Source of the DNA: an uncultured Myxococcales bacterium
Lineage (GTDB): Bacteria; Myxococcota_A; UBA9042; DTJE01
Assembly: GCA_903857665.1 (NCBI GenBank)
Contig: CAIOFV010000076.1
Coordinates: 1 to 64,000, forward strand
Reading direction: 5' to 3'
Length of the DNA stretch: 64,000 nucleotides
Shown in pieces: positions 18,547 to 28,063 of the stretch (its first letter is position 1; every line of letters starts with the position of its first letter). The notes under the pieces are model-generated. The model had not been told where the DNA came from. It saw only the letters and a program-made list of their open reading frames with translations, and did not search any database. Position numbers and translations under genes: made by a program.

Positions 18547-21075
18547 CTACTGGCACCCGCAGTCCTTGCCGACGATGGGCAGCAGGCAGATCGTTGCCTT
18601 GGCGGCGGCCTTGACCTGGGCGGGGTCGAACAGCATCGGCAGGTACCTGCCCGTGCGCCACAACTCGTTCTGGTCCCCGTAGTGCGGCGAACCCGGCCAT
18701 CCGCTGACGCCCGTGTCCACCACCCATCGCGCGTGGTCGATGTCCGCGAAGTCCACAATCATGCGCAGCACCGGGCCGCTGGATACCGTGAAGTCCATCC
18801 CACGCCTGCCCAGCCAGGCCTGGGACTTCCACACCGAATCCTGGCCGCCGGCCGCTTCGTGCGGCTTCAGGTTCAGGAACGACGACAGCGTCCCGATGCT
18901 GCCGAAGGCGTGCTGGAACTTCTGCTGGTGCAGGGGCCCCCAGCGCCACTTGCCAGGATTCTTCCCCTGCGTCTTCGCCAGTTCGCCGACGGCCCAGGCG
19001 AAGGCGCCGCGCACCGCATCGCTGCGGGTTTCCACGCCGGGAGTCCGCCGGTCGTCCCAGATCGGGTGGTGCGCGTCCTCGAAGCAGGCGTCGATCGCCG
19101 ACGTGCCGTACCCGTTGGACAGCAGGAAGCCGATCCCCGCCCGGTCCGCCTCGTCGTCCAGGGCCCGGAAGGCCGCCTCGCGCCACGTCAGGTAGAACAG
19201 CGCCGTGCCAGGCGAATCGACCGAGGCCACGTGGTCCCAATGGCGGAACACCTCAACGGCCTCCTGGACCACCGGGTCGTCGAACCGCTTCGCGATGAGG
19301 TCTTCCAGCATCCGCGGGGCCACGCGCCTCCCCTGCAGCAGCGTCACGTCGGTCTGGATCGACGCCAGCGTGTCCGGCGTGTGCTTTTCCAGCGCGCCAA
19401 GCCGCTCGACCACCCGCTGCCACCGGTAGGGCGGGGCCGCCTCCGCCTGCGGGAAGGCCCACGGCGTACTGCCCGGTACTGCCGTGTAGTTGTTTGAATG
19501 CGCCAGGAACGCGTTGCCCTCGGCCGTCCCGCCGGGCAGGTCGTCATAGGCGATCCACTGCTTCCATTCGTAGTCGTCCACCCAGCCCGGCACCGGGAAC
19601 GTGCCGCGATGCTTCAGGCGCATCGGGAACTTCCCGACCATGAACGCGGCGATCTTCCCGGTGTCGTCCGCGGCCATCACGTTCTGGCCCGGGACGGTCC
19701 ACGTGGCCATCCCGGCCCGCAGGTCCTCCACGGTCGTCGCACGCGCCGCATGCTCCAGCGCCTCCAGCGTCCCCCACGACCCGTCCTTCATCCAGCGGAT
19801 CGCCAGCAGCGGCGCGTCGGCCGGGATCACGTCCGGGTACATGTCGTTCAGCAGGACCCCGTGCCGCGACGCCCGGACCTCGAAGCGCCGCTCCTCGATC
19901 GCGCCCTTCGCGCCCAGCACGCCGATGACCAGCGGCACCTTGCGCAGGGGTTCGCACCCGGCCGGCGTCTGGACTTCGCCGGGCAGGCCGGCGCAGGGGC
20001 GCTCCACGTACAGGTCGGCCCCGTCGGCCACCGCGGCGGTCAGGCTCCAGGCCACGTGGCGGTTGTGCCCGATCAGCAGCGTCGGCAGGCCCGGTACCGT
20101 GAAGCCGATGACTTCCAGGCCCGGCATCCGCAACGAGGACGGGAACATCATTCCCGGCAGCATGTGGCTGAGGTGGGGGTCCCCCGCGACCATCGCATGC
20201 CCCGACTCGGAACGCCCGGCCGCGACTGCGAAGGCGTTGCTGGCCCCGCCGCGCAGGGGCGAGTACGCCAGTTCCATCAGTTCCAGTTCCTTCCCGGGGG
20301 TCCCCTTCGGCGGGGCCTTCCCGGGCAGCAGTTCCCGCATGCCCGGTACCAGCGCCGGAGGCAGCGGATGCCGTACGCCGTTGTCCTTGATCGTGACCGC
20401 GTCCGCCACCGGCTCGAACGGGTAGATCCGCATCGCCCGGTCGATGCCGCCCCAGTACGCCAGCAGGAACCGGGCGGCCTCCTGGGGCCAGTTGGTCGTC
20501 AGGCTCCACGCGTTCAGCAGCCCCACGGCCAGCGAATCCTCGATGGTCCAGGGCGTCGGCGCCAGGTCCAGCAACCGGTACTCCAGCGGCACGTGGCCGG
20601 CCAGCGACGCGTTGACGCCGTCCACGTAGGCCTGCATCCGCGCCCGCGCTTCGGGAGTCAGCGCCGCCGCTTCGGCCACCGCCGCCTCGTCGATGCCCCA
20701 CGCCCGCATCCGCAGGTCCTGCTGGACGCTGGTCATCGTGCCGAAGGCCCGGTCCCCGATCAGTTCGCTGATCCGGCCGCGGGAAAAGCGTCGCAGGCCG
20801 TCCATCTGGAAGAAGCGCTCGCGGCCGTGCAGCCAGCCCAGCGCCCGCGCCAGGTCCAGTTCGTTCGCGGCCTCGACGTAAGGGATGCCCGCCTCGTCCA
20901 TCCGCACGACGACCGGCGCCGACAGGCCGGCCAGGCCCAGCGTCTGGCTGCGATCATCCCTCGGGTAGTCGGGCGATACGCGGTAGTCGATGTACCGGCT
21001 GGTCGCGCAGCCGGCCAGCACGCTCGCCACGCCCAGGATCATGCAGGAGTTCCGCAGCCACTGACGTCCCATCAT
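18547..21075 (-). CDS. Penicillin-acylase-family N-terminal-nucleophile hydrolase, lipoprotein
   Basis: This 842-residue precursor begins with a signal peptide ending in the lipobox VLAGC (Cys23). Penicillin acylase features follow: DEAGIPYVEAANELDLARALG and LHGRERFFQMDGLRR in the alpha chain. The self-cleavage and nucleophile site is GGASNAFAV (Ser279). Next come SGHAMVAGDPHLSHMLPGMM and GLPTLLIGHNRHVAWSLT in the beta chain. Family members cleave amide bonds of penicillins, acyl-homoserine lactones, cyclic lipopeptides or peptides. The substrate cannot be told from sequence. The ATG lies behind GGAGAAGG. It is downstream of engB (43 bases apart) on the same strand. Confidence 0.9.
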   Translation of the reverse strand: MMGRQWLRNSCMILGVASVLAGCATSRYIDYRVSPDYPRDDRSQTLGLAGLSAPVVVRMDEAGIPYVEAANELDLARALGWLHGRERFFQMDGLRRFSRGRISELIGDRAFGTMTSVQQDLRMRAWGIDEAAVAEAAALTPEARARMQAYVDGVNASLAGHVPLEYRLLDLAPTPWTIEDSLAVGLLNAWSLTTNWPQEAARFLLAYWGGIDRAMRIYPFEPVADAVTIKDNGVRHPLPPALVPGMRELLPGKAPPKGTPGKELELMELAYSPLRGGASNAFAVAAGRSESGHAMVAGDPHLSHMLPGMMFPSSLRMPGLEVIGFTVPGLPTLLIGHNRHVAWSLTAAVADGADLYVERPCAGLPGEVQTPAGCEPLRKVPLVIGVLGAKGAIEERRFEVRASRHGVLLNDMYPDVIPADAPLLAIRWMKDGSWGTLEALEHAARATTVEDLRAGMATWTVPGQNVMAADDTGKIAAFMVGKFPMRLKHRGTFPVPGWVDDYEWKQWIAYDDLPGGTAEGNAFLAHSNNYTAVPGSTPWAFPQAEAAPPYRWQRVVERLGALEKHTPDTLASIQTDVTLLQGRRVAPRMLEDLIAKRFDDPVVQEAVEVFRHWDHVASVDSPGTALFYLTWREAAFRALDDEADRAGIGFLLSNGYGTSAIDACFEDAHHPIWDDRRTPGVETRSDAVRGAFAWAVGELAKTQGKNPGKWRWGPLHQQKFQHAFGSIGTLSSFLNLKPHEAAGGQDSVWKSQAWLGRRGMDFTVSSGPVLRMIVDFADIDHARWVVDTGVSGWPGSPHYGDQNELWRTGRYLPMLFDPAQVKAAAKATICLLPIVGKDCGCQ

Positions 21076-21118
21076 CGCCTTCTCCCTGTCCGACCCGATC
21101 GCGCTCGGGGCCCGCCTC

Positions 21119-21754
21119 CTACTTCCGCCCGCCCTTGAACGCGATGCCCGCCGATCCCAGCACCTGGCGCCACAGGTCGAGCACCCCGTCGTCGGTCCGG
21201 GCCGACACCGCCACGGGCGCCTGGCCCAGGAAGTCCTTCAGCCCGTTCATCACGGACTGCACCTTGGACCGCGGCACCTTGTCGGCCTTGGTTGCCGCCA
21301 CCACGACCCGCCGCCCGACCTGCCGCAGGCGATCCACCATGTACAGGTCGCTTTCCTGCGGCGGGATCGACGCGTCCACCAGCACCACGCACAGCACCAG
21401 GTTTTCGCGTTCCGCCAGATAGGGTTCCACGAACTTCGGCCACTCCTTGGCCGCGGCCCGCGAGATCTTCGCGTACCCGTACCCGGGCAGGTCCGCCAGC
21501 CGCAGCGTCGGCACCGCCTTCCCCGACCCCAGCGCGATGTCGAAGAACGACACGGTCCGGGTACGGCCCGGCGTGCCGCTGGTGAACGCCACCTTGGCGC
21601 CCACCAGCGCGTTCAGCAGGCTGGACTTGCCTACGTTGGACCGCCCCAGGAAGGCGATCTCCGGCAGGTCGGGCTTCGGGAACTGCGTGGGTTCGACGGC
21701 CGACAGAAGGAACGTCGCGAACGCCCGATCGGCCCCGGAAGGGGATGCACCCAC
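21119..21754 (-). CDS. engB: Ribosome biogenesis GTPase EngB (YihA/YsxC)
   Basis: This 211-residue TRAFAC-class GTPase is needed for assembly of the large ribosomal subunit. The G-motifs are in order: G1 GRSNVGKSSLLN near residue 37, the G2 threonine in SGTPGRTRTVSFF, G3 ADLPGYGYAK, G4 ATKADKVPRSK, and a G5-like VAVSARTDDG. Length and motif spacing are standard. It sits 64 bases downstream of pgk and upstream of the acylase lipoprotein on the same strand. Confidence 0.95.
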   Translation of the reverse strand: MGASPSGADRAFATFLLSAVEPTQFPKPDLPEIAFLGRSNVGKSSLLNALVGAKVAFTSGTPGRTRTVSFFDIALGSGKAVPTLRLADLPGYGYAKISRAAAKEWPKFVEPYLAERENLVLCVVLVDASIPPQESDLYMVDRLRQVGRRVVVAATKADKVPRSKVQSVMNGLKDFLGQAPVAVSARTDDGVLDLWRQVLGSAGIAFKGGRK

Positions 21755-21818
21755 GGTCGTTCCTCCGGCAGGTTGTTGGTGCCCGGGGCGGCGATCGCCC
21801 CCCCCGGCGCGGGCAGGG

Positions 21819-23072
21819 TCACTTGGTGTCCAGCACCTCGATCGGCGGCATCGCGCGGCCTTCCAGGTACTCGAGGCTTGCGCCGCCGCCGGTCGAAATG
21901 TGCGTCATCCGGTCTTCCAGGCCCATCTGCTCGACGGCCGCCGCCGAATCGCCGCCGCCGATCACGCTGACGCCGCCCTTTGCAGTGGCGTTGCCCACGG
22001 CCTCGGCCACGGACCGGGTGCCCGTCGCGTACGCGGGCTTTTCGAACACGCCCATCGGGCCGTTCCACACGACCGTGCCGGACTTTTCGATTTCGGCCGC
22101 GAACAGCGCGATGGTCTTCGGGCCGATGTCCATGCCCATCAGGCCGTCGGGAATGTCCACGCCCGGAACCGCGACCGGCTGGCCGTTTTCGAAGTCGTCG
22201 GTCGCCACGTGGTCCACGGGCAGCAGGATCTTGTCGCCGGCGCGGGCCAGCAGCGCCTTCATCTCCTCGACCTGGTCCGCTTCCACCAGGCTGCGTCCCG
22301 TCGCGACGCCCTTCGCCCGCAGCAGCGTGTACGCCATCGCGCCGCCGATGAGGATGCGATCGACCTTGTCCAGCAGGCTGCTGATCAACTTGATCTTGTC
22401 CGACACCTTCGCGCCGCCCAGGATGGCGACGAACGGGCGCTTCGGGTTCGCGACGGCCTCGTGCAGGTACCGGATTTCCTTCTGGACCAGGAAGCCCGCG
22501 ACGGCCGGCCCGCCCTTCTTCTGGATGGCCTTGGCAACGCCGTACATGGACGCGTGCTTGCGATGGCAGGTGCCGAACGCGTCGTTGACGTAGACCTCGC
22601 CCAGCGCCGCCAGCCCGGCCACGAACTTGTCCAGCACGGCCTGCTGCTCGTCCGTCAGCTTCTTGTCCGGGTTCTTCTTGGCTTTGTCGGCGATGGTTTC
22701 GCCCGGGTCGAACCGCACGTTTTCCAGCAGCACGACGTCGCCGGGGCTCATCGAACCCACCAGCGCCTCGGCCGCCGGTCCCACGACCTCCGGCGGGCCC
22801 ATTCGGACCGGGCGTCCCAGCAGTTCCGCCAGCCGATCGGCGGCCGGCTTCGTCGAAAAGTCCGCCTCGAACCCCTTTTCGGCCGGACGGCCCAGGTGCG
22901 TGGCCAGGACCAGCTTCGCGCCCTTGTCGATGGCGTACCGGATCGTCGGCAGCGCCTGCACGATGCGACGGTCGTTGGTGATCTTCCCGCCCTTGATCGG
23001 GACGTTGAAATCCACGCGCATGAACACGGTCTTGCCCGACAGGTCGATGTCGGCCACGGTCTTGGTCGCCAT
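21819..23072 (-). CDS. pgk: Phosphoglycerate kinase
   Basis: This 417-residue glycolytic enzyme transfers phosphate between 1,3-bisphosphoglycerate and ADP. The start is the ATG at 23072 preceded by GGAGG; open sequence upstream lacks family similarity. Substrate-site motifs are visible: MRVDFNVPIKGGKITNDRRI, THLGRPAEKGFE, LLENVRFDPGE, VNDAFGTCHRKHAS and FVAILGGAKVSDKI. The nucleotide-binding part has VWNGPMGVFEKPAYATGT and GGGDSAAAVEQMG, ending in HISTGGGASLEYLEG. Length is normal for the bacterial enzyme. Gene order pgk-engB-acylase is on the minus strand. A gap gene is not present in this window. Confidence 0.97.
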   Translation of the reverse strand: MATKTVADIDLSGKTVFMRVDFNVPIKGGKITNDRRIVQALPTIRYAIDKGAKLVLATHLGRPAEKGFEADFSTKPAADRLAELLGRPVRMGPPEVVGPAAEALVGSMSPGDVVLLENVRFDPGETIADKAKKNPDKKLTDEQQAVLDKFVAGLAALGEVYVNDAFGTCHRKHASMYGVAKAIQKKGGPAVAGFLVQKEIRYLHEAVANPKRPFVAILGGAKVSDKIKLISSLLDKVDRILIGGAMAYTLLRAKGVATGRSLVEADQVEEMKALLARAGDKILLPVDHVATDDFENGQPVAVPGVDIPDGLMGMDIGPKTIALFAAEIEKSGTVVWNGPMGVFEKPAYATGTRSVAEAVGNATAKGGVSVIGGGDSAAAVEQMGLEDRMTHISTGGGASLEYLEGRAMPPIEVLDTK

Positions 23073-23241
23073 TGAAGTCCTCCGTTGTCCGTCGCGTCCT
23101 GGCGGGGCGTTCCACGGCGGGCCGTCCACGACGTGTCGCCCCGACCCGTGCCTGCGCGGTCCCGCCCCCATTCGCCCGGAGCGTCCGGGCAACCCGCGGG
23201 GATTTTCGTCCGGACGGCACGAAATGGCAACCGCCCGCTCC

Positions 23242-24462
23242 CTACCCTCCGGTTGCAGCGGCTTCGCACTCGTCGATATCGCGATGCAGCGATAGCACGA
23301 AGTCCCCGTCCAGCTTGCCGTCCGACACCATGGCGTCGATGTGGCCCAGCGCACCTGCCAGCGGCATCCGCCCCCGGTACGGCCGGTCCTGCCGCAGCGC
23401 CTGGAACACGTCGGCCACCGCCACCAGGCGCGCCTCGGGCGACAGTTCCGCGCCGATGAGGCCGAACGGATAGCCGCCGCCGCGCACCCATTCGTGGTGG
23501 TACGCCGCCCACCGCGCCACCTCCTCGAAGCCGTCGATCCGCGACAGGATCTGCCACGTGTCGAACGCATGCCGCGTCACGCGCATGCGTTCGGTGCCGT
23601 CCAGGGCGCCCGGCTTTTCCAGGATGTCGTCCGGCACGCGCAGTTTCCCGATGTCGTGCAGCAGCGCCGCCACTTCCACCAGGCCCCGCCGCTCGTCGCC
23701 CAGGCCCGCCCCTTGGGCCAGTCTCCGGGCCACCGCCGTCACGCGCAGCGAATGCTCGGCCGTGAAGGGGCTCTTGGCATCGACGATGGTCGCGAACACC
23801 TCCGACAGTTGCCGCAGGTCCGCGATGGAGATCTCCTGGTCGGCATGGCCCCGCGCCAGGCGGCCCAGGTAGGGCCCCAGAGCGCCGGCATCCAGCGTCA
23901 GCCAGAACGCCTCGTGGGCCGCGACCTCCAGGAAGGCGTCGGTCACGTCGGGGAGGAAGCGCGTCCCCCGATACTGCCGCACGACTTCCAGGACCGGCGC
24001 CCGGGCCAGCAGCACGTCCTCGACATGGGCCTGGGTGAGCAGCACGTCCACGCGGTCCGCCAGGTACACCAGGTTCGCCATCTGCCGCGTCTTCAGCGGC
24101 AGGTCCAGCGCCTCCAGCGCGAAGGCGTGCCGGTGATGCCAGCGGATGACCGGCGCGAGGTGCGCCAGTGGCTTGAACGACGCGACCAGGGCCTCGCCGC
24201 GCACGCAGTGGGAATCGTCCCCGGCCCAGTCCGGGCTGGTTTCGATGTCGATGTGCTCGCGGGTGGACGATACCCCGCAGTCGTGGAACAGGCCCGCGTG
24301 GAACAGGTCGTCCAGCGATGCCTCGTCCAGGCCCAGCGCCTGGCCCGCCCTCCGGGCCATGTAGGCCACCCGCTTCCCATGGAACACGTCGTCCACGCCC
24401 ACCAGGTCCAGCGCGTCGGACAGCACGTACACAATCTGCCGGAGGTCGAGCCTCAACCCCAT
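23242..24462 (-). CDS. Double HD-domain protein, C-terminal HD-GYP type
   Basis: This 406-residue protein has two HD metal-dependent phosphohydrolase folds. The first is N-terminal, with His28, His60-Asp61 (LFHAGLFHDCG) and HLAPVIRWHHRHA. The second (from about residue 215) has His237, LLHDIGKLRVPDDILEKPGAL (His269-Asp270) and His298. It ends in HHEWVRGGGYPFGL, which fits the HD-GYP signature (the canonical form is HHExxDGxGYP) and holds Gly330-Tyr331-Pro332. HD-GYP proteins hydrolyse cyclic di-GMP. The paired HD arrangement is also seen in regulatory proteins. It lacks a response-regulator receiver domain and membrane segments, so it is probably cytoplasmic. The start is the ATG at 24462. 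Only a weak ribosome site is visible. It is divergent from the lipoprotein gene at 24594. Confidence 0.87.
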   Translation of the reverse strand: MGLRLDLRQIVYVLSDALDLVGVDDVFHGKRVAYMARRAGQALGLDEASLDDLFHAGLFHDCGVSSTREHIDIETSPDWAGDDSHCVRGEALVASFKPLAHLAPVIRWHHRHAFALEALDLPLKTRQMANLVYLADRVDVLLTQAHVEDVLLARAPVLEVVRQYRGTRFLPDVTDAFLEVAAHEAFWLTLDAGALGPYLGRLARGHADQEISIADLRQLSEVFATIVDAKSPFTAEHSLRVTAVARRLAQGAGLGDERRGLVEVAALLHDIGKLRVPDDILEKPGALDGTERMRVTRHAFDTWQILSRIDGFEEVARWAAYHHEWVRGGGYPFGLIGAELSPEARLVAVADVFQALRQDRPYRGRMPLAGALGHIDAMVSDGKLDGDFVLSLHRDIDECEAAATGG

Positions 24463-24593
24463 GGTGGCACCTGCGGATTCCGATTGCCGAAAGATACCAC
24501 GGTTCGGGGCAGGCCCGCCGTCCCCACGTTCCGTGAACTTGAAACCGGGGCGAGACTGCATGACCATGAAGGGCGCGCTGGTGGAGAACCGCG

Positions 24594-25601
24594 GTGAACC
24601 GAATCCCGATGCATTCGCTGATCGCCGGAGTCGCCTGCATCGCCGTCGCGATCGGCTGTGGAGGCGGATCCAGGGCCAGCCAGGCCGACGTGGATCCCGA
24701 GGACACGGACCCCAGCAGAATCGACGTGGCGGCGGGCGACCCCAGCCCCTTTGACGTGACACCACGTGACGTGGTGAAGCACGACTTGCCGGCGGACGCG
24801 TCCGATGTCGATGCCACCGACGACGATCGGGCTTCGTCGGACGCACCGCATCCCGACCCCGATGTCGATGACACCGATGCCCCTGCGGACGACGGCGCCG
24901 CACAGGACGCGCCGGGCGCCGACGAATCCCCGACCGACACGCCCGTCGACATCGAACCCGGGGCCTGCCCGGTGGCTCGCGCGGCGTCCATCGAGTGCGG
25001 GCGCGTGCTGGTGTGGGGCGACGACCACGTGCTGATGCAGTCGCACTGGCCCGCCCAACTGCCGTTCTGGCAGAACGCGATCCACTGGCTGGCAACCGCG
25101 ACGACCGGTTGTGGATCCGACCTGACGACCGTGCGCTTTTCGGGAGGGGCGGTGCCCGCCGAACTGGTGACCGCGCTGAAGGCGGAGGGCCTGGATGTGA
25201 CCACCAACGGCGCACTCCCGGCCGCGAGCGACCCGCCTTCGGTGCTGGCGATCGAGTTGCAGGGGAGCGGCTTCCTCCCGGCCCAGGGCGCCGCGCTGCT
25301 GAGCTGGGTCAAGGCCGGGGGCGCCGTGATGGTGATGACCATCGGCTTCGGCACCAACGACGAGTGCACCAACGAGAACCCCTTGCTGGCGCCGCTGGGG
25401 CTTGCGTTCAGTTGCGTCACCCCCGCGCCGTGGGGCCCGGTCACACGGCTGGAGGCACACGCGATCACGCAGGGCCTGACCACCGCCGACACGCCCTTCG
25501 TGAACGGCCGCTGGGTCCTTGAAACGGGCGCCTACGCCACCACCGTCATCGCGGACGTCGGCGACAGCGCCGAATGCCCGGTGCAGGTGACGGCGCCCTG
25601 A
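24594..25601 (+). CDS. Lipoprotein with Asp-rich linker, possible glutamine-amidotransferase-like fold
   Basis: This 335-residue secreted protein is of unknown function. The GTG start at 24594 has GGAG 8 bases upstream; an ATG five codons later is the alternative. The signal peptide ends in AIGCGG (lipobox Cys). About 100 residues of Asp/Pro/Ala/Thr linker follow (for example DDTDAPADDGAAQDAPGAD). The globular part begins near GRVLVWGDDHVLMQSHWP. It includes FWQNAIHWLATAT and alternating strands and helices (LLSWVKAGGAVMVMTIGFG). This looks like the non-catalytic amidotransferase fold seen in ThuA- or DUF4350-like proteins, but I could not confirm it. It contains several Cys that may pair in the periplasm. 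Confidence 0.75.
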   Translation: MNRIPMHSLIAGVACIAVAIGCGGGSRASQADVDPEDTDPSRIDVAAGDPSPFDVTPRDVVKHDLPADASDVDATDDDRASSDAPHPDPDVDDTDAPADDGAAQDAPGADESPTDTPVDIEPGACPVARAASIECGRVLVWGDDHVLMQSHWPAQLPFWQNAIHWLATATTGCGSDLTTVRFSGGAVPAELVTALKAEGLDVTTNGALPAASDPPSVLAIELQGSGFLPAQGAALLSWVKAGGAVMVMTIGFGTNDECTNENPLLAPLGLAFSCVTPAPWGPVTRLEAHAITQGLTTADTPFVNGRWVLETGAYATTVIADVGDSAECPVQVTAP

Positions 25602-25736
25602 AACCGCCCGGCCCCGCACCTTCACCGCCACGCCTCGCGCGTCGCCTCGCCTTCCGTCGCGGCCCTCGTCAGGCAGTTTCCCGAAACGACCCGGAAGAGC
25701 GAGAATGGCCCGTCGTCGATGCCCGAGGTATCACCC

Positions 25737-26291
25737 ATGCCCGAAACCCGGATCGAAACGGCCCGCCGGCTGCTGGAAAAGGAACTGGAACACCTGTCCC
25801 AGGAGGAGCGCCGGGTCGTCGAGCGCTTCATCAGCCGGGGACGGGTTGCGCGCAACGTCGCGACCGAGTTCGAGGACAACCTGACGCTGGGGCAGCGCGT
25901 CGCCGACGGCTTCGCCCAGGTCATCGGTTCGTGGCGCTTCATCATCATCCAGACCGTCCTGCTGGCGCTGTGGATCGCGCTGAACGTCACTGCGGTCATC
26001 TTCCATTGGGACCCCTACCCGTTCATCCTGCTGAACCTGGCCATGTCGTTCCAGGCCGCCTATGCCGCGCCGATCCTGATGATGAGCCAGAACCGCCACG
26101 CCGAAATCGAGCACCTGCAGGCGCACAACGACTACGAGGTGAACCTGAAGGCCGAACTGGAAATCGAGCAGTTGCACCAGAAGTTCGACGCGCTGCGCGA
26201 CCAGTCGTGGGTCGAACTGGTGCACATGCAGCAGGAGCAGATCGAAATGCTTCAGAGGCTGTTGGCGGAGCGGCCCGCGCCCGCGGCGTGA
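25737..26291 (+). CDS. DUF1003 family membrane protein
   Basis: This 184-residue inner-membrane protein has two transmembrane segments (IIIQTVLLALWIALNVTAV and a second over FILLNLAMSFQAAYAAPIL). They are followed by QNRHAEIEHLQAHNDYEVNL, the most conserved stretch of DUF1003, and a long amphipathic or coiled-coil C-terminus rich in Glu and Gln. Function is unknown for the family. GAGG at 25725-25728 sits 8 bases before the ATG at 25737, favouring it over an in-frame ATG at 25719. It converges with the lipoprotein gene at 26353-27918; the 60 bases between are GC-rich without a clear terminator. Confidence 0.9.
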   Translation: MPETRIETARRLLEKELEHLSQEERRVVERFISRGRVARNVATEFEDNLTLGQRVADGFAQVIGSWRFIIIQTVLLALWIALNVTAVIFHWDPYPFILLNLAMSFQAAYAAPILMMSQNRHAEIEHLQAHNDYEVNLKAELEIEQLHQKFDALRDQSWVELVHMQQEQIEMLQRLLAERPAPAA

Positions 26292-26352
26292 CCGTCCCTC
26301 GTCCGGGGCGTGCCAGGGAGCGGCGGACGGCGGGGGCCGCCCGGACGGCATG

Positions 26353-27918
26353 TCAAGGACAGGCGGCGCCGCCAACCACGACGAACGCAGGGTTCATATA
26401 CCCCGGCGTCACCTTCGGCGAGCCGTTCGGCAGCGTGACCGGCGTCACCGTCTTCGCCGGCCACTCGATGGTGGCGACTTCCCACAGGTCGCACCGCTTC
26501 ATGCCGACGCCGCCGTTGTCCAGCACGGTATCCAGCGCCAGCGTGCCCTCGATGAAGCACCGGACGCGCGGGAACGACACCCCGAACCCCTGGTCGTCCC
26601 AGTAGTGCACGCCGATCCGGTAGGTCCGCCCGTCGGTGGGCGTCAGGAGGTTGACGTTTTCCGGCCCCGCGCCGTCAGTGTCGTCCCGGTCCAGCGAGGG
26701 GTTGTCCTGGACGTTCGGGTTCACGCTCTCCCACTCCGGGGCCTTGTTGTACCAGAACACGTCGTAGGGAATGTCGAACCAGCCGTCCGGAACCCCGTCT
26801 CCGTCCAGATCGGGCCCGGTGGCGAACGGGTGAAGGAAGTGCAGGTCCATGTCCGAACCCATGCCCGGCCCCTGGTCGTACTGATCGGTGTCGGCGGGCG
26901 TCTCCCAGGTCAACTCGCAGTGGATCGCCTGCGTCGGCGCGGCCGTCACCTGCCGCACCACGGTCGTCTGGCAGGCCAGGTCGTTCGAGCACAGGGACGC
27001 GTCGCAGACGTCCAGCCGGTACTGGTAGTCGCCCGCGACGTTCGCCTGGTGGCTTTGGAACTGGCTCGTCGCCCCCTGGACCAGGTGGAACTTGTTCTGG
27101 GCAGGCTGGTCGATGTCGAACGTCCAGGATACGAGGGGGCCTCCGACACCGACGCTTTTCGAGCCGTCCAGGCGGATCACGGCCTGGGGCAGCACGGTCG
27201 CGACCGCGCCGATGTCCAGGACCGGCAGGGGACACTCGTTCGACACTCCGAACCCGGACAGCGGGATGTCCGTCACCGTTCCGCCCAGCAGCGTGATCTT
27301 CAGCGTCACCCGATCCGGGGTGACCAGGCCCGATGCGTCCCTTGGATTTGCCAGGCTGGGGGTGTACGTCACGAGGAGCTTCGCACTGTCGTTGACCGCG
27401 AGGGACAGAGGATGGTCCGCGGTGGGCGCCACGGCCCCCGGCAGGCTGGTTACGTCCATCCCGAAGCCCTGGGCGCCATCGTTGGGTTGCAGCACGATGC
27501 CCATCACCACGGCGGGCTCGGTGCCGACGGACCTCAGTTCCACCTCGACCCCGCAGGCCTTCCCGACCTTCTTGCCTCCGAACTCGACGACCGGGGGAAC
27601 GACCTCGACCCGCGGGCCGGCCGGTGCCGCGTCGTCCGGGGAAGCCAGGATGTCGGCATCGGTCGCCACCAGGTCCGGCGCCATGACCGCGTCCGGGGAC
27701 GCGTCCTTCGTCGCGTCCGTCGGGGCGTCGGCCACGGGCAGATCGGCGAAAACGCCGGGGTCAGCGACGACCTCCGTGGAAGGCACATCCAACGGCGCCG
27801 CGTCCGCCATTGGCAAATCCTCGGAATCGCTGACCGTGCAGGCCAGGAAGGACCCGGCCATCCCCGCGACCGCGATGGACAGCATCGCCCGCACGAACCC
27901 CTGCGTCGGCCCTTTCAT
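26353..27918 (-). CDS. Large lipoprotein with Asp-rich linker, anchor-D-like and PKD-like domains
   Basis: This 521-residue secreted protein is of unknown role. The ATG at 27918 has GGGGAGG just upstream. The signal peptide ends FLACT (lipobox Cys), followed by about 70 residues of DxP/DAxx linker. From about residue 105, VVEFGGKKVGKACGVEVEL and similar strands resemble the choice-of-anchor-D/ASPM-SPD-2 beta-sandwich. A PKD-like segment follows (AVIRLDGSKSVGVGGPLVSW). The C-terminus has GSDMDLHFLHP, DGDGVPDGWFDIPYDVFWYN and YRIGVHYWDDQGFGVS. This module is frequent in surface proteins of Myxococcota-type bacteria and may bind calcium through DxDGD. It is adjacent to another lipoprotein gene on the same strand. 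Confidence 0.8.
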   Translation of the reverse strand: MKGPTQGFVRAMLSIAVAGMAGSFLACTVSDSEDLPMADAAPLDVPSTEVVADPGVFADLPVADAPTDATKDASPDAVMAPDLVATDADILASPDDAAPAGPRVEVVPPVVEFGGKKVGKACGVEVELRSVGTEPAVVMGIVLQPNDGAQGFGMDVTSLPGAVAPTADHPLSLAVNDSAKLLVTYTPSLANPRDASGLVTPDRVTLKITLLGGTVTDIPLSGFGVSNECPLPVLDIGAVATVLPQAVIRLDGSKSVGVGGPLVSWTFDIDQPAQNKFHLVQGATSQFQSHQANVAGDYQYRLDVCDASLCSNDLACQTTVVRQVTAAPTQAIHCELTWETPADTDQYDQGPGMGSDMDLHFLHPFATGPDLDGDGVPDGWFDIPYDVFWYNKAPEWESVNPNVQDNPSLDRDDTDGAGPENVNLLTPTDGRTYRIGVHYWDDQGFGVSFPRVRCFIEGTLALDTVLDNGGVGMKRCDLWEVATIEWPAKTVTPVTLPNGSPKVTPGYMNPAFVVVGGAACP

Positions 27919-28063
27919 CGCCTCCCCCTTGTCATGCACGACCCAGCGTACGGGTCCCCAGGCGACCCGGCAATCAGGCCGCAGGGGCAAGCGCGCACCC
28001 CGAAGGCATTTGCACACGTCCCGCTGGAAAGGACGGAACAGGGCGGCATCCTCCCGGATTCCT

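Noticed and set aside
24463..25215. N-terminal extension of the double-HD protein.
   Set aside because: It runs antisense to the lipoprotein gene and is Arg/Pro/Ser-rich without a domain.
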